Origin: Bryobacterales bacterium
GTDB taxonomy: Bacteria; Acidobacteriota; Terriglobia; Bryobacterales; Bryobacteraceae
DNA: 5,113 nucleotides
Direction of reading: 5' to 3'
Assembly: GCA_025353235.1 (NCBI GenBank)
Contig: JANXQZ010000586.1
Location: forward strand, 1-5,113
The translations under genes and the position numbers were made by a program. The first letter of the stretch is position 1. Each line of letters opens with the position of its first letter. This document shows positions 1-5,113 of the stretch, one piece after another. The notes under the pieces were generated by a model. It did no database searches, had not been told where the DNA came from, and saw only the letters and a program-made list of their open reading frames with translations.

Positions 1-321
1 TTTCCCCTTGGTTGCGCCGAAGAAGAGAATCGCTTTGAATTTCCAGAGGAACACGCCCGCGGGTCCCAATTTGTAGAACCTGCGTTTCCAGACGCCTTCT
101 TGCGCATCATGCTGACCTTGAAATTGGGCGTCGATGTTCTCGATGCGCACCTTCACGTCTTGATAGCCGGACGAGCCGGGCGGAAAAAGCGCCAATGCCT
201 GTATCCATGCCGCGCGCGCTGACGGCCAATCACCCGCCTGACCGGCTGACTTGGCTTGACTGGCGTATTGATCGTACTGAAATTGGAGAGTTGGATCCAA
301 ACGACTCCTGCTATTGTTCAT
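1..321 (-). CDS. N-terminal part of a probable TPR-containing M50 (site-2 protease-like) membrane metalloprotease, 3'-truncated by the window edge
   Basis: An open frame of exactly 107 codons starts at ATG 321-319 and runs off the left edge without a stop. Residues about 16-65 look like one TPR-type helical hairpin: small residues spaced A..A, then GDWPSARAAW, then AL.LFP and a following amphipathic helix. Residues 79-107 turn basic and hydrophobic (KRRFYKLGPAGVFLWKFKAI, then LFFGATKGK), resembling the stretch just before the first membrane helix of M50 / site-2 protease-like proteins I associate with Acidobacteriota. These are intramembrane zinc proteases that cut membrane-bound regulators. 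The diagnostic HExxH and the membrane helices would lie beyond the edge, so the family call rests on resemblance only. ATG 321 is preferred because the only nearby upstream ATG (329) is out of frame and stops after three codons. The gene is divergent from the glycosyltransferase. An alternative is a generic TPR membrane protein. Confidence 0.6.
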   Translation of the reverse strand, partial: MNNSRSRLDPTLQFQYDQYASQAKSAGQAGDWPSARAAWIQALALFPPGSSGYQDVKVRIENIDAQFQGQHDAQEGVWKRRFYKLGPAGVFLWKFKAILFFGATKGK

Positions 322-340
322 GGTCTCATGGCGGTTCGAT

Positions 341-349
341 TGTTAGAAT
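341..349 (+). promoter_or_regulatory. Candidate extended -10 promoter element for the glycosyltransferase gene
   Basis: TG at 341-342, one spacer base, then TAGAAT at 344-349 matches an extended -10 (TGnTATAAT) with a single mismatch in the hexamer. No convincing -35 hexamer sits 16-18 nt upstream, which extended -10 promoters tolerate. Transcription would start near 356, leaving only about six nt before ATG 362, so the mRNA would be nearly leaderless. That agrees with the lack of a Shine-Dalgarno sequence before the gene. The same bases read on the minus strand give TATTCT (350-345), a weaker -10 for the divergent protease gene, so the two promoters may overlap. This is motif reading only. 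Confidence 0.3.
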
Positions 350-361
350 AACTCTGGCTTG

Positions 362-1807
362 ATGAAACACCTGATTGTCGTTGCAGTCTTCGCTGCGCTG
401 TTCTTTTCACTAGCTCGCAAGACGATTCCTACTGGTCCCTATGGGTACGATGAGTCGGACTATATGCACGGGGCGAAGCTCGGGCTGTTTGTCAACTATA
501 CGGATCACGGCAGCTTGCCGATCATCGATTTCATCCGGACCGGCCTGACGCGCGGGCGGTCCGCTAGCGAACATCGGGCTCTCTCCGAGGGCGTGCGCGA
601 GGGGAACGACATCGCGTTCTATCGTCACTGGCACGGTCCCATGTTTTACTACTGGCTGATACTCGTGTCCCAGTTCGCGCCGGATGCTAATGGCGTTCGC
701 TGGGCGTCGGGTATTTTTCCCATCGCCAGCTTTCTGGTTATTTATTTTGGATGTCTTTGGCTGACGCCCGGGCGAGAGGGATTTCTGCAGGCTCTTCTGT
801 GCGGGGCGCTTTTCCTATGGAGCAAGACGACGGCCGCGAGCCTGGAATTGGCGCCGCATCAGTTTTTCGTGATCTGGTTTACGGCGGGCTTGTTTTGTTT
901 GGCTAAGATGGTGCGCACTGGCCAGCGCAAGTACTTTTACCTGGCATGCATGGCAGCCGGATTTGCATTCAGCACGCTCGAGGTAACGTTTGTTCTTGTG
1001 GCTGTTATCCTCGCCTGTCTTTTTCTCGAGCGCCGAGCGCTGGCTCTGGATTGGCCATTTGCGCTCCGGTCAGTACTGTTGTTCCTCGGAGCGGTTCTCG
1101 TGAGTTGGCCGGGCGCGATTTTCAAGCTGTCGTTCTTGAAGTCGTATCTAGGCATCGCCTATCTTGCCTTATTCAGGAAATCACCTTGGGGGAACGTGAA
1201 ATTGGCGGACACATGGCGCGGGCGTTTGCTGGATTCGCCCGTTGAATGGATCCTAATTCTAATTGCGGTCGGGGTGATTGCGGCTGGCTGGCGGGATCCG
1301 CGCCGACGATACCTTTACCCATTTTTTCTGTTTGCAATCCTGATGCTGTTAACTGTAGGGAGAATCCCGGCGGACGCGCCCCGCTACGCGCTCCCGTTTA
1401 TGCCGGCGCTCCAGGTTTTAGCCGGGTGTACGATCGGGAGCATTCTGGTGAAACGGCCTGCCGTTGTGGCGTATGGGGCTGGGGTGGCTCTCTGCGCGGC
1501 GCTGTTTGTTACCAGTTGGATTCAGTTATCGAAGCATCCCTGGAGGGAGGATCCGCGTCCCAGCGCGATTCTCAGCTATATTCGGCAAAATCATCTGGAG
1601 ACGAGCACGCTGATTGTTCCGCTCGCGTTCCTGCCGACCATTCACTTCTATTTCCCGCAGACGCATTTGCGTTCTTATGAAGGAGACAGGCCGAGTCTTG
1701 AGGATTATGAGGGCAAGAAGTTTGATGGCGTGCTGTATTCTACGTATCCCGTGCGCTATCAGCCGCTGAAACCGACGCCCCCAGTTTCCACGGACGTCAA
1801 TAAATGA
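362..1807 (+). CDS. GT-C fold membrane glycosyltransferase, PMT_2 / GT39 (ArnT-like) type
   Basis: This 481-residue multi-pass membrane protein has the layout of polyprenyl-phosphate-sugar-dependent glycosyltransferases, which move a sugar from a lipid carrier onto lipid, glycan or protein on the outer face of the cytoplasmic membrane. Seen in sequence: an N-terminal hydrophobic helix (residues 3-18); then YGYDESDY, with the acidic pair D30-E31 where the family carries its catalytic acidic residue in the first outer loop; then YRHWHGPMFYYW (87-98), the counterpart of the family's HPPLYYW. Hydrophobic segments follow at roughly 94-106, 115-134, 140-153, 167-182, 192-222, 237-250, 298-315, 322-336, 345-365 and 370-391. 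PRYALPFMPAL near 343-353 matches the family's late 'PRYLLPLLPAL' pattern. The last 80 or so residues are soluble. Length is near the family's usual 480-550. ATG 362 is chosen over the adjacent in-frame TTG at 359. No Shine-Dalgarno is visible. Donor and acceptor cannot be told from sequence. Confidence 0.8.
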   Translation: MKHLIVVAVFAALFFSLARKTIPTGPYGYDESDYMHGAKLGLFVNYTDHGSLPIIDFIRTGLTRGRSASEHRALSEGVREGNDIAFYRHWHGPMFYYWLILVSQFAPDANGVRWASGIFPIASFLVIYFGCLWLTPGREGFLQALLCGALFLWSKTTAASLELAPHQFFVIWFTAGLFCLAKMVRTGQRKYFYLACMAAGFAFSTLEVTFVLVAVILACLFLERRALALDWPFALRSVLLFLGAVLVSWPGAIFKLSFLKSYLGIAYLALFRKSPWGNVKLADTWRGRLLDSPVEWILILIAVGVIAAGWRDPRRRYLYPFFLFAILMLLTVGRIPADAPRYALPFMPALQVLAGCTIGSILVKRPAVVAYGAGVALCAALFVTSWIQLSKHPWREDPRPSAILSYIRQNHLETSTLIVPLAFLPTIHFYFPQTHLRSYEGDRPSLEDYEGKKFDGVLYSTYPVRYQPLKPTPPVSTDVNK

Positions 1808-1824
1808 TCAGGCCCCGCCAGCAC

Positions 1825-2034
1825 TCAAGCGACCTCGACAAGTTCCATGTGGGACGGCTCAGGTATGAGATCACCATCGGCCCGCATGGATGCAAGATGC
1901 TGTGCCAGTGCCTCTCGAATGAGATGTTTAGTCTCCTCTAGCGTGAAGCCTAGCGCTACGCACCCAGGAAGGTCTGGAACGTACGCTCCCCAGCCATTCC
2001 CTGATTTCTCGAAGACGACTGCGTATTGGGTCAT
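1825..2034 (-). CDS. hicB: HicB-family antitoxin, short form
   Basis: This 69-residue protein is a clear member of the HicB / UPF0150 family, which binds and neutralises the HicA ribonuclease toxin. Seen: Y4-x-V-V-F-E, then GWGAYVPDLPGC (14-25), the family signature, followed by TLEET (31-35), the helix containing IREAL, then HLASMRADGD and IPEP (57-60). This is the whole partial RNase H-like fold of the family and nothing more. The ribbon-helix-helix or helix-turn-helix domain that longer HicB proteins carry after it is absent, so DNA binding and autorepression are not expected from this chain alone. The ATG overlaps the hicA stop in an ATGA, so translation is probably coupled to the toxin. 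An AGGG eight nt upstream may serve as ribosome binding site. It is the last gene of the cluster and ends 17 nt from the convergent glycosyltransferase. Confidence 0.93.
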   Translation of the reverse strand: MTQYAVVFEKSGNGWGAYVPDLPGCVALGFTLEETKHLIREALAQHLASMRADGDLIPEPSHMELVEVA

Positions 2035-2219
2035 TTCTTAAGCCCTGCTTGTTTCAGAATAGACGACAACGTACCGGGCGGCACTTCAATTGAAGAGTGA
2101 CCAGGCACTGTTACCTTGCCAGGCTTCGTCGTGTGGACGAATTGGCGGTGACCGCCTTCTCTCGATTTTAACGTCCATCCGTCGTTAGCCAGCAACTTCA
2201 GGACGTCGCGAACTTTCAC
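2031..2219 (-). CDS. hicA: HicA-family mRNA interferase toxin
   Basis: This 62-residue protein matches HicA (YcfA family), a small double-stranded-RNA-binding-fold ribonuclease that cleaves mRNA and halts growth unless bound by HicB. Seen: the N-terminal helix VRDVLKLLANDGW, then SREGGHRQFVH, in which H24 is the expected catalytic histidine, a TKPGKVTVPGHSS strand pair (31-43), and the family's closing GTLSSILKQAGL (49-60). All key positions and the full length are present, so it looks intact. The start is GTG at 2219-2217, overlapping the methyltransferase stop in a GTGA. The ATG eight nt upstream is in the methyltransferase frame, not this one. No Shine-Dalgarno precedes the GTG, which suggests re-initiation by ribosomes finishing the methyltransferase. 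The stop overlaps the hicB ATG. Confidence 0.93.
   Translation of the reverse strand: MKVRDVLKLLANDGWTLKSREGGHRQFVHTTKPGKVTVPGHSSIEVPPGTLSSILKQAGLKK
2043..2046 (-). promoter_or_regulatory. Candidate ribosome binding site of hicB
   Basis: AGGG on the minus strand lies inside the last codons of hicA, eight nt before the hicB ATG, a normal Shine-Dalgarno spacing. The hicA GTG lacks anything comparable. If used, it would let ribosomes load the antitoxin independently and bias synthesis toward HicB. A four-base match is weak evidence by itself. Confidence 0.35.
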
Positions 2220-3049
2220 TTGGTCATTGGATGTCCATAGATGACGGCATTGCCAGCCAGTTTCCCAATTCCGGGAATGGACAGAAAAGCGGCATCAGCG
2301 AGGCACAAGCTGTACACAATCCCGCGTCGAAGCGAGGATGCCCGCTCGTAGTTCCAATCCGGCAGCACGAACCGGGTCAATCTGCCGAAGAGCGTGAAAT
2401 ATTTCATCTTGAGATCGGGGAGATACTGCCTCACGATGTCGATCTCCTGGGGCTCCAAAGGGCGCTCGTCCGGCGTGGCATCTGTCTCCACCGGGACCAT
2501 AAAGCGGATCCGCCGAAGAGTCTGGTTAAAATTGACGGGCTCGCCAAACACCATCAGCGCGCCAGGTTTTGAGTATTCGGCAAGCTTCTGCATCACGTGG
2601 GGCAGGTCGGCAATAACGTGGTGTAGAATCGCATCGCCCCAGATGATGTCAAAATAACCTGTCTCCACAGCAACGGTCTCGATGGGTCCGCACAGAAACC
2701 GGCAGCTTTTTCCGAGGCCGTTGACCTCGGATTTCCTTTGTGCAACGGCGATTGCGCCCGGAGAAATATCGATTCCGGTCACCTCTGCGCCTAATTTTGC
2801 CAGCAGGATCGAGTTCACGCCATCGCCGCAGCCGACGTCCAGTACGCGTTTGCCTTGCAGCGGTCCAAGCATGCGAATTCGATAATCTTTAAAGAAGAGA
2901 GGATTGATCCCTTCGGTGTACCTCCGCAACGTAGTAGCGTCCATCGGCTGAACGTCATCAAGAGCTTTCTGGGCTTGCGCATCGAAGAACGACGCTTCAC
3001 TACGCCACCTTGCGTCGCGGTCGTCGGTTTTATTGGTCTCTGGTGACAA
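2216..3049 (-). CDS. Class I SAM-dependent methyltransferase, substrate unknown
   Basis: This 277-residue protein has a Rossmann-type methyltransferase core. Motif I, RVLDVGCGDG (68-77), binds S-adenosylmethionine. VTGIDIS (90-96) carries the acidic residue D94 that holds the ribose. FRFLCGP-like sequence (117-122) and FDIIWGDAILHHV (133-145) correspond to motifs after strand 4, and KPGALMVFGEP (161-171) to strand 5. An N-terminal helical lead-in (WRSEASFFDAQAQ, 15-27) is typical of UbiE/UbiG-like small-molecule or lipid enzymes. The C-terminal third is less conserved and ends in a hydrophobic stretch (244-271) that could touch the membrane. The start is TTG 3049: an in-frame stop lies six nt upstream of it and the next in-frame ATG, codon 36, would cut off the lead-in helix. 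The TTG is one nt from the mutS2 stop and has no clear Shine-Dalgarno. The stop overlaps hicA. Substrate cannot be inferred. Confidence 0.85.
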   Translation of the reverse strand: MSPETNKTDDRDARWRSEASFFDAQAQKALDDVQPMDATTLRRYTEGINPLFFKDYRIRMLGPLQGKRVLDVGCGDGVNSILLAKLGAEVTGIDISPGAIAVAQRKSEVNGLGKSCRFLCGPIETVAVETGYFDIIWGDAILHHVIADLPHVMQKLAEYSKPGALMVFGEPVNFNQTLRRIRFMVPVETDATPDERPLEPQEIDIVRQYLPDLKMKYFTLFGRLTRFVLPDWNYERASSLRRGIVYSLCLADAAFLSIPGIGKLAGNAVIYGHPMTK

Positions 3050-3050
3050 A

Positions 3051-5113
3051 TTATTTTAATTCTACTATCGTTGCGCCCGTTCCGCCTTCACCCTGTGTGG
3101 CTGGGTAGTACTTGCCAACATGGGGGTTACTGGCGAGAAGTTCTGCAACGGCTCGTTTCAATACGCCCATGCCGTGTCCATGAACGATTCGCACTCGATC
3201 CACCGAAGCGAGCGCGGCGCTGTCAAGAAACTTATCGACATTCTCCCGCGCTTCTTCAGCCCGCTGTCCAATTATATTGAGTTCCCGGTAAGATACATCC
3301 CAGGTGGGACCGGCTTGGTATGAAACATTCTTGGGGAGCTTGGCATTTTCCGACATCGCTGGCAATACTTCTTCCACCTCGTCAATCGGCACCTGTAGTT
3401 TCATGAACCCGGCCTCGACCTCGATCCGATCCTCCGAAAGTTTCCGGCGCACACGCGCAATCTCGCGAATGCCTTTCAAGCGAACGCGCGCCCCCTCTTG
3501 GATCACGAGCACTGGTTTGGCGGCCACGGTACTTCCTAGCACCACCGTCTGCACCTGTTCCTGAAATTCGCGCCGGGTTTTAGAAACTCGCCGCAGAGCC
3601 TGCTCGGACGCTTTTTTCTGCTCAGCCGTTTCCAGAATTTGCTCGATGGTCTCGCGTGCCTGCGCCTCGAATTGGGCAATGGCCGCATCGCAGCGCTGCT
3701 CCACCTCTCGCAGCTTGGTGCGTTCGCGCAATTCCCATTCCTTGGCGAGTCCCTGTTCCTTGACCGCCAGAGCCTGCACCTGCCGCTGCAACTCCTGCTC
3801 AGCGACCGTAGCGCGATCGAGCTTGTCATGCAGCTCGCTCAAGAAACGGGCGATGTCCCGCTCTTGATGAGACATAACGGAGCGGGCGCGCTCGATCATA
3901 TAAGCAGGCATCCCGAGCCGCGTGGCAATGTCGAGTCCGGCAGACTTGCCCGGCGCACCCAGGCGCAGGATGTAGGTGGGCTCGAGGGTCGCATCGTCAA
4001 AACCCATGGAGCCGTTGAGCACGCCTTCCGTGCTCGCTCCATACACTTTTAGAGCTAAAAGGTGGGTAGACGAAAGAGTGAAAGCGCCGGTGCTGCGGAA
4101 GGTGTCCAGAATGGAAACACCCAGCGCTCCGCCCTCCTCGGGATCGGTAGCGCGGCCAAGCTCATCGAGCAGCACGAGCGAGTCCCGCGTAACCGCGTCC
4201 AGCATTTCGCGAATATGAGCGATGTGCGCCGAGAAAGTGCTGAGACTCTCCTGGATTGATTGGTTGTCTCCGATGTCGCCCAGCACTTGATCGAAGATTG
4301 GGAACCTCGCCTCTGCTGCGGGCACGGGCAATCCGGCTTGCGCCATCAGCACGAGCAAGCCGACCGTCTTCATGGACACTGATTTTCCGCCGGTGTTGGG
4401 GCCGCTGATGAGCAGAGTGCGGCATTTTTCATCCAGCGCCAGCGAGATGGGGATGATCGGTTTGCGGTGTCGCCGGAGCACATCTTCAAGCAATGGGTGA
4501 CGAGCATCCCGAAGTGAGAGCGTGCGGTCGCGATCGGGGCTGAAGGTCGGGACGACGCAATCAAACTCCACCGCGAATTGCGCTTTGGCGAAGAGCAGTT
4601 CCAACTCCCCCAGAGCGACGACGGTTTGGCTGACCTCTGCGGAATGACGACGCAGCAGATCCGTGAGCTCGCGCAGGATGCGATACACCTCGCGCATCTC
4701 CTCCTCGCGCAGCCGCACCAGTTCGTTGTTTAAGTCGATCGTCTCAAGCGGCTCGACGAACAGAGTGTGGCCGCTGCCACTGGTTCCATGAATCACGCCA
4801 TTTACTTTGCGCTGCTGTCCAGCAACGATTGGAACCACAAAACGGTCGTTCCGAATGGTGATGAAGTCTTCCTGCAACGTGCCGTCTTCATGATGCGTGC
4901 GCAGAAAACGCTCCAGCGACGTCTGTACCTGACGCTGCTGCTTTTCTATATCGCGGCGGAGGCGATGAAGCGCAACGCTGGCATCATCGGCGAGCGATCC
5001 ATCGGGCAGAATCTTTCCCCGCAGTTCGCGCAGCATAGGACGGAGGTCGGCAATGCGCGTGGCTTTTTGGCCCAGTCGCGGGTAGCGTTGCGTGACCGTG
5101 TTCAAGATGGAGC
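3051..5113 (-). CDS. mutS2: MutS2 family ATPase with C-terminal Smr domain, 5' end beyond the window
   Basis: The frame stays open to the right edge (686 full codons visible). MutS2 is usually about 780-800 residues, so roughly 100 N-terminal residues are missing; the TTG at 5105 is internal, not the start. Numbering from that codon: core helices and the TIRNDRFVVPI / SGSGHTLFVEP region (82-119) characteristic of MutS2, Walker A GPNTGGKS (235-242), DIGDNQSIQESLSTFS (277-292), Walker B LVLLDELG followed by RATDP (310-322), and STH (346-348). A long charged coiled coil follows (about 405-520), a small beta (KOW-like) segment (535-580) and an Smr domain (608-684) with HGHGMG (642-647) and EGGTG (673-677). 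The Smr entry motif reads LNIIG (609-613) instead of LDxRG. Family members act on branched DNA to restrain recombination, and B. subtilis MutS2 splits collided ribosomes; which applies here is unknown. First visible gene of the cluster. Confidence 0.95.
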   Translation of the reverse strand, partial: SILNTVTQRYPRLGQKATRIADLRPMLRELRGKILPDGSLADDASVALHRLRRDIEKQQRQVQTSLERFLRTHHEDGTLQEDFITIRNDRFVVPIVAGQQRKVNGVIHGTSGSGHTLFVEPLETIDLNNELVRLREEEMREVYRILRELTDLLRRHSAEVSQTVVALGELELLFAKAQFAVEFDCVVPTFSPDRDRTLSLRDARHPLLEDVLRRHRKPIIPISLALDEKCRTLLISGPNTGGKSVSMKTVGLLVLMAQAGLPVPAAEARFPIFDQVLGDIGDNQSIQESLSTFSAHIAHIREMLDAVTRDSLVLLDELGRATDPEEGGALGVSILDTFRSTGAFTLSSTHLLALKVYGASTEGVLNGSMGFDDATLEPTYILRLGAPGKSAGLDIATRLGMPAYMIERARSVMSHQERDIARFLSELHDKLDRATVAEQELQRQVQALAVKEQGLAKEWELRERTKLREVEQRCDAAIAQFEAQARETIEQILETAEQKKASEQALRRVSKTRREFQEQVQTVVLGSTVAAKPVLVIQEGARVRLKGIREIARVRRKLSEDRIEVEAGFMKLQVPIDEVEEVLPAMSENAKLPKNVSYQAGPTWDVSYRELNIIGQRAEEARENVDKFLDSAALASVDRVRIVHGHGMGVLKRAVAELLASNPHVGKYYPATQGEGGTGATIVELK

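Larger units (their letters stand above)
1825..5113 (-). other. Four-gene cluster mutS2 - methyltransferase - hicA - hicB, probable single operon
   Basis: All four genes read leftward with virtually no spacing: one nt between the mutS2 TAA and the methyltransferase TTG, a GTGA overlap into hicA, and an ATGA overlap into hicB. There is no room between genes for promoters or terminators, so a common transcript starting right of the window is the simplest reading. An internal promoter inside the methyltransferase coding sequence cannot be ruled out by eye. I find no hairpin followed by a T-run at the left end, so where the transcript ends, relative to the convergent glycosyltransferase, is not visible. 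Confidence 0.75.

Noticed and set aside
318..329. Three-codon upstream reading frame (M-R-P-stop) overlapping the start of the left-edge protease gene.
   Set aside because: Such tiny frames arise readily by chance and there is no ribosome binding site in front of it.
946..1680. Two further plus-strand open frames (99 and 144 codons) inside the glycosyltransferase gene.
   Set aside because: They lie in another frame of a well-supported membrane protein and show Cys/Arg/Gly-rich composition with no recognisable domain.
1805..1835. Possible bidirectional terminator between the convergent glycosyltransferase and hicB.
   Set aside because: Only a six-base TGATCA palindrome is present; there is no stable stem and no T-run.
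2084..2095. Perfect 12-bp palindrome CTTCAATTGAAG, a possible operator for HicAB.
   Set aside because: It lies inside hicA and encodes conserved residues S-S-I-E of the family, which explains it. It is also downstream of the toxin start, and this HicB lacks a DNA-binding domain.
2711..2731. Seven-bp stem with a seven-nt loop (TCCGAGG / CCTCGGA), terminator-like at first sight.
   Set aside because: It is in the middle of the methyltransferase coding sequence, and the run beside it is on the wrong side for a terminator on either strand.
3639..4052. 137-codon plus-strand open frame opposite mutS2.
   Set aside because: It is antisense to the strongly conserved MutS2 coding sequence and has no recognisable domain or start signal.

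Overview
The window looks like a chromosomal segment of a moderately GC-rich, free-living bacterium. The closest resemblance I can name is Acidobacteriota: the MutS2 sequence, the divergent TPR/M50-type N-terminus and the GT-C type membrane protein all have that flavour. This is recognition by eye, not a database result. Nothing in the window marks it as plasmid or phage, and I see no insertion sequence, tRNA, rRNA or CRISPR array.

Layout: (1) Positions 1-321, minus strand, hold the first 107 codons of a protein that runs off the left edge, probably a TPR-plus-M50 (site-2 protease-like) membrane metalloprotease. (2) Positions 322-361 are a very short divergent promoter region with a good extended -10 element pointing right. 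(3) Positions 362-1807, plus strand, encode a 481-residue multi-pass membrane protein of the GT-C / PMT_2 (GT39, ArnT-like) glycosyltransferase type. (4) Positions 1825-5113, minus strand, form one tightly packed four-gene cluster read right to left: mutS2 (5' end beyond the right edge), a class I SAM-dependent methyltransferase, hicA (toxin) and hicB (antitoxin). The junctions are 1 nt, a 4-nt GTGA overlap and a 4-nt ATGA overlap. The glycosyltransferase and hicB are convergent, with 17 nt between their stop codons. No gene-free stretch exceeds about 40 nt.

How the genes may work together: the mutS2-methyltransferase-hicA-hicB cluster is almost certainly co-transcribed and probably translationally coupled. 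MutS2 proteins are known for ATP-driven action on branched DNA and, in Bacillus subtilis, on collided ribosomes. HicA is an mRNA-cleaving toxin neutralised by HicB. Their shared transcript therefore links a possible ribosome-rescue factor with an mRNA interferase, which is suggestive but may be accidental. The HicB here is the short form without a DNA-binding domain, which fits a TA pair relying on an upstream operon promoter rather than on its own autoregulated one.

I do not see a clearly new biological system. The operon architecture around hicAB is the most interesting item, followed by the altered LDxRG motif in the MutS2 Smr domain.
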